This document shows, one piece after another, positions 1 to 7,070 of a stretch of 32,528 nucleotides of DNA (position 1 is the first letter of the stretch; the number at the start of each line of letters is the position of its first letter). Origin of the DNA: Planctomycetaceae bacterium (GTDB lineage Bacteria > Planctomycetota > UBA8742 > UBA2392 > JABWBM01); NCBI GenBank assembly GCA_013360495.1, contig JABWBM010000016.1, positions 1 through 32,528 on the forward strand. The letters are read 5' to 3'. A model generated the notes under the pieces. It was not told the DNA's origin. It did no database searches and saw nothing but the letters and a program-made list of their open reading frames with translations. The position numbers were made by a program, and so were the translations under genes.

Positions 1-14
1 CGCAAACGCGATGG

Positions 15-39
15 AAGCATCGTGTGGCGCGATGCTTTT
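15..39 (+). terminator. Possible Rho-independent terminator of an upstream gene
   Basis: An 8-bp perfect stem (AAGCATCG at 15-22, CGATGCTT at 30-37) with a 7-base loop ends in TTTT. It would close a + strand transcript entering from the left, before the membrane-protein gene at 95. The T tract is short, so this is tentative. Confidence 0.4.
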
Positions 40-66
40 GGCCGGCTGCTGGCGACGATTTCGAAC

Positions 67-94
67 AACCAAAGCAAGTGAAGGAGATACACGT
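67..94 (+). promoter_or_regulatory. Ribosome binding leader with repeated 12-mer
   Basis: The leader AACCAAAGCAAG (67-78) is followed by AAGGAG and the ATG at 95. The same 12 bases recur at 1422-1433, just before the AAGG and ATG of the gene at 1446. The strong Shine-Dalgarno supports the start at 95 rather than the upstream in-frame ATG at 11. Confidence 0.55.
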
Positions 95-790
95 ATGGAC
101 GATTCTCAACTGGAACGCGAATGGAAGCCGAACAAGCCCCTTCTTTTCACAATGGGAATCATCCCAACCCTTCCCGCAGCACTTATGCTGCTGGATATGG
201 GGAAAGGGTCTGAAGGTGCGGGCATGTGGGCCGGCAACATTGGCATTTGGTTCATCCTTCTCGTCATCACGCACATCGCCCTACTCGCTTTCCATCAAAG
301 CCTTGGCGCCTTTCTCATCGGAGGGATTCTTGGGCCATTTCTTGCTTTCGGCGTGGTTGGGCAGGGAGTCTTCAGTGACAATTCAACGATGTGGTCGTTG
401 ATGGGCTTAGCCGTGTGTGCGGTGACAACGATGGCGGGGCTTGCGATTCCAGCCTCGTATCGTGTTCAACTCTTCTCCAACCAATTGGTCGTTCGTTTCC
501 TCATCTCCCGGCGCCGAATGCCGCTTGAGAACATTGAGGATGTTGAAGACAACATCGTTGGCAGCATCCTTTTTCATCACGGCGGCAAGCGTGTAAGGGT
601 GTGGCTCATTGTCGGAGCGCATGAAGCGGCCGAAACGATCACCATTGCATCGAGACGCGCGCGTGAGGCCGTTGCAGGTAATTCAACGAAGCGCTTTCCA
701 CCGTCCGAACGCGGACAATTTTGCACTGAATGCGGCGCACCAATGTCCGCTGAAAGCAAATTCTGCGGCGAGTGCGGCGTGGCAGTGTAA
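95..790 (+). CDS. Multi-pass membrane protein with C-terminal zinc ribbon
   Basis: A 231-residue protein of unknown function. The ATG at 95 is chosen because AAGGAG lies just upstream; the frame could extend to 11. About four hydrophobic segments fill residues 14-125. A soluble part follows (about 128-195) whose alternating pattern (VQLFSNQLVVRFLISRRRMP, LENIEDVED) resembles a bacterial PH-like membrane-associated domain; that resemblance is inference. The C-terminus has two CxxC knuckles (C210/C213 and C225/C228, CTEC...CGEC), a short zinc ribbon typical of membrane-anchored bacterial proteins. It is the first of four consecutive + strand membrane-protein genes. I do not recognise the family as a whole. 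Confidence 0.75.
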   Translation: MDDSQLEREWKPNKPLLFTMGIIPTLPAALMLLDMGKGSEGAGMWAGNIGIWFILLVITHIALLAFHQSLGAFLIGGILGPFLAFGVVGQGVFSDNSTMWSLMGLAVCAVTTMAGLAIPASYRVQLFSNQLVVRFLISRRRMPLENIEDVEDNIVGSILFHHGGKRVRVWLIVGAHEAAETITIASRRAREAVAGNSTKRFPPSERGQFCTECGAPMSAESKFCGECGVAV

Positions 791-813
791 AGCAGAAAGG
801 AGACCGAAGGGGC

Positions 814-1416
814 ATGGGAGTCCAGAGCGACAATCAATATGAGCGCGACTTTCAGCGTATCAAAGACGACCAACAGGAACGCGAGTCCACTGTCCAGCAC
901 AAATACGCATGGTGGTGGGACCTCGAAGATCAGCAGGTGGTTACAGGCGTGTTCGCGTTTATCGGACGACAGATCGATCTTCGCTTCCGCCGTCCGTTTG
1001 AGTTTCCAAATCACGAGATCGTGAGGGAAGCGGAACACCAACTGGCGCAACTCCAATTTCCTGCCGCGCCTGGACGATCAGCGCTTCCATTCCAGGAATC
1101 CACAGGCTGCATGCTGCCCGGATGCGCGATCTGGGCCATATTTCTGATGTATCTTCTGATGTTCGTGTTGGTTGGCAGCGACGGCGACTCGGATTTAATG
1201 ATGAATTGGATTCTTCTCGGGGCAGCACCGCTTGCTCTCCTAACGTGGGCTGGTTACGTCCAGGCAAAACACCGTCTGCGTAAAGACAATCAGGAAATCG
1301 CAGCGCACAACAGCGCAGTCCAAGCTGAGTGGGGTTCATACCAAACCGAGTATCAACGAGTGGATGCCGCGCGTAACAGCATCCTCCAGCGCGTATCGCC
1401 ATTTCTCAGGCGATAG
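814..1416 (+). CDS. Membrane protein of unknown function with flanking helical regions
   Basis: A 200-residue protein. The ATG at 814 has AAAGGAGA 10-17 bases upstream and lies 23 bases after the previous stop, so it is preferred over the in-frame ATG at 772, which would overlap the preceding gene. The N-terminal ~90 residues are charged and hydrophilic. Two hydrophobic segments follow around residues 101-124 (CAIWAIFLMYLLMFVLVG) and 133-150 (WILLGAAPLALLTWAGYV), then a polar, probably helical tail with regularly spaced Glu, Gln and Arg. Both tails are likely cytoplasmic (inference). No catalytic motif is visible. It is probably co-transcribed with its neighbours at 95 and 1446. Confidence 0.7.
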   Translation: MGVQSDNQYERDFQRIKDDQQERESTVQHKYAWWWDLEDQQVVTGVFAFIGRQIDLRFRRPFEFPNHEIVREAEHQLAQLQFPAAPGRSALPFQESTGCMLPGCAIWAIFLMYLLMFVLVGSDGDSDLMMNWILLGAAPLALLTWAGYVQAKHRLRKDNQEIAAHNSAVQAEWGSYQTEYQRVDAARNSILQRVSPFLRR

Positions 1417-1445
1417 ATCGGAACCAAAGCAAGGAAGGCAATCGT

Positions 1446-1688
1446 ATGGATTTGAAAGCGATAGCGATATTTCTCGGTCCAATGGCCGCAAAGTATGGAA
1501 AGAAGGCCCTCAAAGGCATGCTCGCAGACGAAGGCGGCAGCGTTGATCAAAAACTTGAGTTGTTGGCACAACACCAAGTATTTATCGCCGCGGCCCTACG
1601 CCGTCAGTTGATGTACATGACATTGTTGTTGGTGCTGATTCTCGTTGCCGCTACCGCAACAGCCGGGCGTGTATTCGGCATTTGGTAG
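1446..1688 (+). CDS. Small single-pass membrane protein
   Basis: An 80-residue protein with a short amphipathic N-terminal part, a Lys-rich stretch (KYGKKALKG) and one clear transmembrane segment near the C-terminus (MYMTLLLVLILVAATATAG). The ATG is preceded by AAGGAAGG in a leader that repeats the 12-mer found before the gene at 95. It lies 29 bases after the preceding stop and 9 bases before the next ATG, consistent with an operon. No function is recognised. Its size and topology would fit a small regulator or a pore-type peptide, but nothing in the sequence decides this. Confidence 0.65.
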   Translation: MDLKAIAIFLGPMAAKYGKKALKGMLADEGGSVDQKLELLAQHQVFIAAALRRQLMYMTLLLVLILVAATATAGRVFGIW

Positions 1689-1697
1689 GGAGGAACC

Positions 1698-2057
1698 ATG
1701 TCCGAGCGCCGCGTGTGGATCATCGTTACCGTGGTCATGGCTGTCGGGCTGGCGGCGCTTGTCTTGCTTTCGATATCCTATGCCCTGGAAGGGCGGAATA
1801 CCGCGTTCAGCATCGCTGCCGTCGGATCTATTGTACTGTGCTTCCTGACGCGCAATGCGCTGCGTGCGGCCCTCTCAGAACTCAGTCCCTTCCAGAAGTG
1901 GGCGAATGACGCCATCTTTTCCGTGCTCGATGACGACGATTTCATGACCATCGATGACTGGAAGCCTCGCAAGGTTATCCCCAAGCTCCCGTTCCGGAGG
2001 AAAGCCTGTCCTCAGCGGGGCAAGGTGCGGGTGCCGAAGAAGAGGCAATCCTCCTGA
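1698..2057 (+). CDS. Small two-helix membrane protein
   Basis: A 119-residue protein starting at an ATG with GGGAGGA 5-11 bases upstream. Two hydrophobic helices occupy residues 7-28 and about 35-55. A soluble tail follows, first acidic (DDDDFMTIDDW), then strongly basic (KACPQRGKVRVPKKRQ). It begins 9 bases after the stop at 1688 and ends 8 bases before the convergent stop of the terminase-like gene at 2066. Whether it belongs to the mobile element or to flanking DNA is not settled by what is visible. Confidence 0.65.
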   Translation: MSERRVWIIVTVVMAVGLAALVLLSISYALEGRNTAFSIAAVGSIVLCFLTRNALRAALSELSPFQKWANDAIFSVLDDDDFMTIDDWKPRKVIPKLPFRRKACPQRGKVRVPKKRQSS

Positions 2058-2065
2058 AAGCATCG

Positions 2066-2617
2066 TCACGCCTTTGGCGGTACATTCCCTACCGCAGAGT
2101 TGATGCGTTCTGCATTCACCATTGGCGAGGTGTATTGCAGAATCGCGGAGCAGGCTTTGATGCGGTCGGCGGGCCTGATCTCCCTCTCTGCGAGGTCCTG
2201 AAGCATTTCCAGCGCGCCCATGTATGCCCCGGTGGCCGATGTTCTGATTTCATCCCTCATTTTTGCGATCTCCTCGCCGCACATTAAGGCAAAACCTTCG
2301 TCCTCGCGCATCCAGTTCGCCAACGTGTTGCGATCAAGGGACAACTTCGTAGCAATCGCGGTCAGGCGCATTCCGGAGGCAAGCATTACGGCTGCCCGAG
2401 CCTTCGCCCCGAAGTAGGCATCGGGCTTGAATATTGGCCCTGGGTAACCCTGCGATTGTGCTGGTTTTTGCCGCTTTTTGCTGCTCATCGACACGAGCGC
2501 GAGCTTGTCGGCCTCAGAAAGCTGAGATTTCTGCTCACCAGCATCCACATCGACTTTACAAGCGCCGCTCTGACCAAAGACCTCGGCGAAAGGATCATTC
2601 TTAATTTCATACGACAT
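2066..2617 (-). CDS. Terminase small subunit-like HTH protein
   Basis: A 183-residue protein. After a ~60-residue polar region comes a homeodomain-like helix-turn-helix (ARAAVMLASGMRLTAIATKL then LDRNTLANWMREDEGFALM), and then a helical C-terminal part with an Arg/Lys-Ala-rich helix (IRPADRIKACSAILQYTSP). HTH, conserved Trp, helical hairpin and C-terminal helix match the layout of phage terminase small subunits and the phBC6A51-type HTH proteins, which bind pac or cos DNA to start packaging. The start has AAGGAG seven bases upstream. No large subunit or capsid gene is in view, so it may be a satellite-type TerS that redirects a helper phage's packaging. A plain DNA-binding regulator is the alternative. 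Confidence 0.6.
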   Translation of the reverse strand: MSYEIKNDPFAEVFGQSGACKVDVDAGEQKSQLSEADKLALVSMSSKKRQKPAQSQGYPGPIFKPDAYFGAKARAAVMLASGMRLTAIATKLSLDRNTLANWMREDEGFALMCGEEIAKMRDEIRTSATGAYMGALEMLQDLAEREIRPADRIKACSAILQYTSPMVNAERINSAVGNVPPKA

Positions 2618-3383
2618 ACAAAACTCCTTGCGAACGTTGTTGAAGAGCCATGTCCACCAACGTTGTAATGAATATTTTGGATCGCTTTGATTTGTGGCGA
2701 TGATTCTTGGGGCGGGAATCTCTCAGCGAATGCAACTATTCAATTTGAGCTCGTTTTGAATTCTTCCCGTCAAGAAGGGCTGGGGGATTTTCCCTGGATA
2801 GAAGGCCGCACATAATTGCCGCTGTGGAGTCCGGCGATATGCCAGCACGGAGGTGGATTCCACCGAACTCCCAGCGGTCAAAGGTTTCAGGCCAAAATCG
2901 AATGTCAAAAAGCTCTTTATTGCCGAACTCTTCAAAAGCACGTTGTTTTTAATAGTTCATGCCACGGTTGAGGGTCACTGGTAACGCCAAAGTCTGGATT
3001 GCCTGTCGATAAACCTCGACTTGAATATGCGACATATCTGGTCCATTGTCCTTGAGTTCTCTGTTTCACCACTGCAATGATCGTTATAGCGATGTTTTGA
3101 AAACTCCCATCGGGGTGGGATGATTTTCTCTCCGGTGGAGCTACCCCATTTCCTGCAAGTCTTCGACTTATCGATAGATATTCCTAACGTCCGGAAGTCC
3201 AAAGACCCCCTCACCCCCGCCTCTCCCCAGAGGGGAGAGGAGCTGTGCATAGATTCTTTGTATTGGACGGACTATGGTGTGTTGCGGCTGTTTCCATTCC
3301 ATCGCAGTTTAATGCGTGATTAGGGGCATAGAACAGCGAAATAGCGCGTGCTTGGTATGCGGAATCATAATTACTTTTCATTT
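2618..3383. other. 766-base stretch without a convincing gene
   Basis: This stretch separates the TerS-like gene from rep and is more AT-rich than its flanks. Short open frames on both strands show no recognisable motifs and lack good start sites. It contains a strong GC hairpin (3220-3240). A replication origin or packaging site could lie here, but no diagnostic repeat array was found. Confidence 0.5.
3207..3243. repeat. REP-like GC hairpin
   Basis: A pyrimidine-rich run (CCCCCTCACCCCCGCC) leads into a perfect 9-bp hairpin: CCTCTCCCC at 3220-3228, loop AGA, GGGGAGAGG at 3232-3240. This resembles the dispersed CCCTCACCCC...CTCTCCC...GGGAGAGG elements found between genes in many bacteria. No T tract follows, so it is not an obvious terminator. 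Confidence 0.55.
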
Positions 3384-4694
3384 TCACCTCGTTTGAAATA
3401 GTTTCGCGATTTGCCGGCAAGTATATGTGCTTGGCGCACCATTGATCGGTTGCTTCCGCTGTCTGGTGGATAGTTGTGACGGTTTATAGCCCCATACCCC
3501 CATGCTTGCCCCTTCTGGAGATTTGTAGGTGATAATGGTGCTGGATCTCTGGCGTTTTTCCCCCTTTGCCACGCGGGCTTGAAATTCCTTGATCTGTTGG
3601 CTTAGTTGGCCCGTGTTCTGGCCTTGATTCGTGAGCAATTGAAGAATACGGGGACCATGTACTGCCCAAGCCTTTTTGGAAGAGGCGGGAAGCTGGCCAG
3701 CGGCGCCGTATTTTGCGTGGATGCTGATTTCATCGTCTGACCAGACGACCTTTGGGGTTGGGTCCTTCTGCTTTGCTGGAAGGACCTTCTTCCAGCCCTT
3801 GCTGATCCCATATGTATTTTTGTTGTAGAAGGCCGCGCAGAAAGCATTCAATTCGCCGGGGGAGAGCTCGGCGATGGTTTTATTGCCCTCCCGCCCCTGC
3901 ATAGAGCCTTTGGTGAGGTAGGAGGCGACATCTGAGGCATGTTTGATGGAAGCGTTGGAGTTCAGGGTTTCCACCTTAATTTCGGTGGAAGAGAAACCCA
4001 TTTCGGCCGTGAGCTTTTTCCAATGATGCCTGAGCCATTGGGTTACTTCCTCATCTGTTGCGTTTTTAAAGTCATCGGTGAGTTTCACAATGGCATGGAT
4101 GTGGGGGTTCCAGCCATTGGCGCGGGTGCATTCCAACTCACGAACCCAAAGGTAATCCTTAATCAGGCGCTTCCAGCCTGGCATTGCCTTCTTCCCTGGC
4201 AGTTTTTTTGCGCCGGTAAACGATTTCATAAGAACGGCCATAAGCCGTTCGAGCTTATCGCTGAGCCTGTGGCGCACGGTGAGCGTGACCATGAGTAACC
4301 GGGTTCCCTGGGAGAGTTCCTCATGGATGATAGGAGCGATTTTTTTGACGATTCTGCTGCGGCGCCGCGCATGACACTTTGGGCAGAGCGGCGTGCCGCA
4401 ATGCCGCATGATTAGGCAATCGCCGCCATTTTTCAAAATGACGGCCTTTTTAAAAGTTTTGCCGCAATTCCTATAGGCCTTGGCCACACGGCGAAGAGCC
4501 TCGCCCCCAGAGTGAAGGGAACAGGCACGGTGTTCCACCTCATCGAGGGTCAAAAAAGGAGGGGGCGATGAATTCGTGGCATCGGAAGGCCAAAACTCCG
4601 TAGGAGAGGATGGGAGGGAGAAAATATCGTCTGATAATAATCTATTAATCTTATCAAGGCATGTTGCCGATGATGCACTGTGTATAACGCTCAT
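3384..4694 (-). CDS. rep: Rolling-circle replication initiator (HUH Rep)
   Basis: A 436-residue protein with the hallmarks of the Rep_1-type HUH endonucleases, which nick an origin and start rolling-circle replication. A Cys cluster (CGTPLCPKC, residues 99-107) precedes motif I (VTLTVRH, 136-142). Motif II is HIH at 198-200 (NPHIHAIV), the metal-binding HUH pair. The likely nicking Tyr is Y259 (VASYLTKG). The ATG at 4694 is chosen because AAGGA sits 7 bases upstream; a TTG at 4769, four bases after the preceding stop, would add 25 residues. It follows the small HTH gene directly, suggesting co-transcription. Plasmid, phage and satellite elements all use such Reps; here it sits with an integrase. 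Confidence 0.85.
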   Translation of the reverse strand: MSVIHSASSATCLDKINRLLSDDIFSLPSSPTEFWPSDATNSSPPPFLTLDEVEHRACSLHSGGEALRRVAKAYRNCGKTFKKAVILKNGGDCLIMRHCGTPLCPKCHARRRSRIVKKIAPIIHEELSQGTRLLMVTLTVRHRLSDKLERLMAVLMKSFTGAKKLPGKKAMPGWKRLIKDYLWVRELECTRANGWNPHIHAIVKLTDDFKNATDEEVTQWLRHHWKKLTAEMGFSSTEIKVETLNSNASIKHASDVASYLTKGSMQGREGNKTIAELSPGELNAFCAAFYNKNTYGISKGWKKVLPAKQKDPTPKVVWSDDEISIHAKYGAAGQLPASSKKAWAVHGPRILQLLTNQGQNTGQLSQQIKEFQARVAKGEKRQRSSTIITYKSPEGASMGVWGYKPSQLSTRQRKQPINGAPSTYTCRQIAKLFQTR

Positions 4695-4772
4695 GGATCG
4701 ATCCTTTTCCGGGGGTGGGTGTGCAGTGAACGCCACGGCAGTACCCACCCCATCTTCATTTTGAGTCAAGAT

Positions 4773-5048
4773 TTACATTGCATTCGAGAGTTCGAGGCGA
4801 GCCAGGTAGGCAGCGAGCTCGCGGCGCCGATACGTGATGCGACCGCCAATGGTGGATTGAATAAATTTAATGTCGCCGCGCAGCCGCAGCCGATACATCG
4901 CGGTCAAAGAAATTCCGAGAGCTCTCAGGGCCTCTTTCTGGCTGCAAATTGGCGGCAATCCATATTCGCGGGTGAGTATTGATTCGTATTCGACCGTTAG
5001 CCGATCCAACGCGGGGTGCCAGTCCTCCCGATTCATTGCAGGGTTCAT
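4773..5048 (-). CDS. Small helix-turn-helix DNA-binding protein
   Basis: A 91-residue protein with an excisionase/MerR-like winged HTH: a helix near CSQKEALRALGISLTAMYRL, then a basic wing and strand (GGRITYRRRELAAYL). Such proteins act as excisionases or as regulators of the replication and excision genes of mobile elements. The start has AAGGAA upstream; a second Met four residues in is possible. Its stop lies four bases before an alternative TTG start of rep, so the two are probably translated from one message. The C-terminal motif R-x-x-E-L-A-A-Y-L is common in the HTH_17 family. Confidence 0.75.
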   Translation of the reverse strand: MNPAMNREDWHPALDRLTVEYESILTREYGLPPICSQKEALRALGISLTAMYRLRLRGDIKFIQSTIGGRITYRRRELAAYLARLELSNAM

Positions 5049-5360
5049 ATTTTGTTCCTTCAGAGAGTGGCGCGTGTGCGCCTATGCCAGACGACCGACC
5101 GTGATTCATCACGACCGCTTACGACATCGTTGTAGGCGAGTTTTTTCGGAATCAGGGAAAATCTGAAAAATATATTCGAGTCACGCAGGCGCGACTTGAT
5201 TATGAGTCGCCCAAGATCATCAGGTGCGGGCCATTCGTCACCACTTAACGCCTTGCGCCCCGCAGTACTCCTTTGGGGAGGAACTGCGAGGCGCAAAGCT
5301 TACTACCATAAATCTCAAAACCCGAATTCTGTATGCGGTGTATAGCTGGTCTGTCGATGT
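5049..5360. other. 312-base intergenic region of the mobile element
   Basis: No supported gene lies here. The 78-codon open frame on the - strand (5060-5296) has no motif and covers the long hairpin at 5251-5298. The remainder probably holds the promoter for the HTH-rep pair and perhaps a replication origin. Confidence 0.45.
5251..5298. repeat. Long imperfect hairpin, candidate replication origin or terminator
   Basis: The outer arms 5251-5267 and 5282-5298 match at 14 of 17 positions as an inverted repeat (CCTTGCGCCCCGCAGTA against CTTTGCGCCTCGCAGTT). An inner CTCC (5268-5271) pairs with GGAG (5277-5280) around a TTTGG loop. It lies 63 bases downstream of the DUF3102-like gene and upstream of the HTH-rep pair. 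No T tract follows on the - strand, which weakens a terminator reading. Confidence 0.6.
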
Positions 5361-6212
5361 CTACTTCCCTTTGGAGTTGCCAGACAACTCGAGGAGATGT
5401 CCGTCCATTTGCGACGAAATCTGACACGAGATAGAAGAAATCTCCTCCGTTTGCTGTATTACGAACTTCAGCTTTTCAGCACGATCCGCGCCGGGCGTTT
5501 CGGCAAGGTATTTCTCAAACTGAGAAACTTCCAAAAGCGCCATGGCGAGGTTATTGAGCTCATAGACGATGTGCTCCAAACGAATAGGTCCCCCGTTCTG
5601 CATGCCCTTGGCCTGCCGTGCCGTCTCAATCTCCTCAATTTGCGAATTCGCCGAAAGAATCGTCTCGGGAATTGATGAGGTAAATAGAGGCGAGGGATTT
5701 TCAACATCCCGCGACAAGGTGCCTTCGGATTGCTCCGAACCATTTTCGTTCTTGGTCGGCTGTTTCCTTGACTTTGAAAAAGATGGCCCCAGCACAACTT
5801 TTCCATATTTCGGATCGAAATCGTCCGGCATGGTGGCGTTGATTGGATCTTTAGCCACCTTCATATATCTATAGGCAGTGGGTAGTTTTATGTCTAGCTT
5901 TGCGCAAGCCTCGGCAAGCCACTTGCCCACCGGAACTTTTTCGCGTTTTGCTGCGGCCTTGCCTCTCAACAAGCAACGCCCGATCCGCAGCTTTGACCAA
6001 TTCAAAAGCGCCGCGAGGTGCTCGACCTCTTTATCGACGTCGGCCAGTGTTGTGGAACCACGGTCGAGTTTACTCTTTTGAAAGCGTATTTTCGTCACAC
6101 TTTTTGGCTTTGGCTGTAATTGATGACCTCCTTGGTGTGAATCCGCCGCAGGCTGTACCTTGGCTGCAACATCGTGTGTGCTTTCTTGAAATTCATTTTG
6201 AAAGTTTTTCAT
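5361..6212 (-). CDS. DUF3102-like mobile-element protein
   Basis: A 283-residue protein. Residues 69-120 carry the pattern of the DUF3102 family (LLNWSKLRIGRCLLRGKA, then GKWLAEACAKLDIKLPTAYR), found in plasmids, integrated elements and phages, with the terminal TAYRYMKVA corresponding to the usual TAQRYMRVA. The N-terminal 65 residues are polar and Gln/Lys-rich. The C-terminal 130 residues are charged and helical, possibly for oligomerisation. Biochemical function is unknown; the family is often thought to bind DNA or assist replication. The start is supported by AAAGGAAAG seven bases upstream. It lies between the two small HTH genes, on the same strand. Confidence 0.7.
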   Translation of the reverse strand: MKNFQNEFQESTHDVAAKVQPAADSHQGGHQLQPKPKSVTKIRFQKSKLDRGSTTLADVDKEVEHLAALLNWSKLRIGRCLLRGKAAAKREKVPVGKWLAEACAKLDIKLPTAYRYMKVAKDPINATMPDDFDPKYGKVVLGPSFSKSRKQPTKNENGSEQSEGTLSRDVENPSPLFTSSIPETILSANSQIEEIETARQAKGMQNGGPIRLEHIVYELNNLAMALLEVSQFEKYLAETPGADRAEKLKFVIQQTEEISSISCQISSQMDGHLLELSGNSKGK

Positions 6213-6282
6213 GACAGTCTTTCCTTTGCCTCCTCAATTGACGAATCAATATCAGGGGGCGATTGATTTAAAGGTGTTAGTT

Positions 6283-6519
6283 CTACCGGGGTGTGACATT
6301 GAAACGGGCGATTTCGCGCCGTTCCACCACAAGCCGACGGCCAACTTTGTAGGTCTTCAAGAGACCGCGAGTTTGGCAAATCCAGAGCCAGGTATAGGAC
6401 ACACCCGTGGCCTTGGGCGCTTCCGTGAGAGGAATCTCGGGGCCAAAACCCTCATGTGCTAAACGCCGATCTTCAAAATCGATGGGCGCGATTTGCTCGC
6501 TGCAATACGTCGTTGACAT
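6283..6519 (-). CDS. AlpA/excisionase-like HTH protein
   Basis: A 78-residue protein with a winged-helix excisionase motif in its second half: PLTEAPKATGVSYTWLWICQ, then a wing with basic strand (LLKTYKVGRRLVVERREIA). Proteins of this type (AlpA, Xis, HTH_17) bind attachment-site DNA and steer the integrase toward excision, or activate element genes. The first 28 residues are not conserved-looking. The ribosome binding site is weak, so the start is less certain. The gene is the first after the intergenic region with clustered ACGGA/TCCGT sites, and is followed by the DUF3102-like gene 70 bases on. Confidence 0.7.
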   Translation of the reverse strand: MSTTYCSEQIAPIDFEDRRLAHEGFGPEIPLTEAPKATGVSYTWLWICQTRGLLKTYKVGRRLVVERREIARFNVTPR

Positions 6520-7070
6520 AGCAAATACCTACTTTCAGCCGCGCACGGAGTTGTCCGTGAACGGATTAATGTCGTGTACGAATCCGTCTAACCGCTCACG
6601 CGAGCGGCTCAGGAATCGCGTGGAAATTTAGAACCGTTGAATAATGGGAAGCTCTCGACGCGTGGCGCCGGAACTTCCTTTCGCGTATATGGAGACCGCG
6701 CGAGTGCGGTGCGGCGGACGCCGCTAGTTGAATAGTGAAGGGGACTCGAGCGATGACGGCGCCAAGGAGCACCTAATCGTCCGGCGGGGAAAGCCGCAAA
6801 CATTTTGAGCGGCGCGCGTAGGACGCGACTCCCCACCCCTTGGAATGCGATTTGAATATTTTCAACAGCACACGCAAGCCACCGGCCCAAACTCATATAA
6901 TTGGCGGCTCCGGCGTGCTGCGAACCTTTTATTCTTTCATCCCGTTCCTTTCGTATTCGCGTAACCCACGAGCACAAGCTCGCGCATGATTATTCCCGGC
7001 CATTTTACCGCGCCGATGCTCGATCGCAACAATTCGCCGCGTGTTTTCATATAACTCGACGCCCGACGCA
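6520..7070. other. 551-base intergenic region between integrase and AlpA-like gene
   Basis: No supported gene. The first ~90 bases beside the AlpA-like gene are packed with short inverted repeats (see 6544-6607). An open frame on the - strand (6609-6977) is Arg-rich, without motif or good start, and looks like chance coding in GC-rich DNA. Confidence 0.5.
6544..6607. promoter_or_regulatory. Cluster of dyads with ACGGA/TCCGT half-sites
   Basis: Three inverted repeats follow one another just upstream of the AlpA-like gene. CACGGA (6544-6549) pairs with TCCGTG (6554-6559). ACGGATT (6561-6567) pairs with AATCCGT (6581-6587). CCGCTC (6592-6597) pairs with GAGCGG (6602-6607). Four ACGGA/TCCGT half-sites within 43 bases suggest an operator or excisionase-binding array controlling the early operon. 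Confidence 0.5.

Noticed and set aside
3211-3420. 69-codon - strand frame ending APLPSGERRG
   Set aside because: The ending is encoded by the dispersed GC hairpin repeat, a frequent source of false frames.
5241-5300. Resemblance of the hairpin at 5251-5298 to an integron attC site
   Set aside because: An ACTTAAC box precedes the hairpin, but the matching GTTRRRY box on the other side is absent and no integron integrase is present.
6609-6977. 122-codon - strand frame between integrase and AlpA-like gene
   Set aside because: No recognisable motif, Arg-rich composition and no ribosome binding site.
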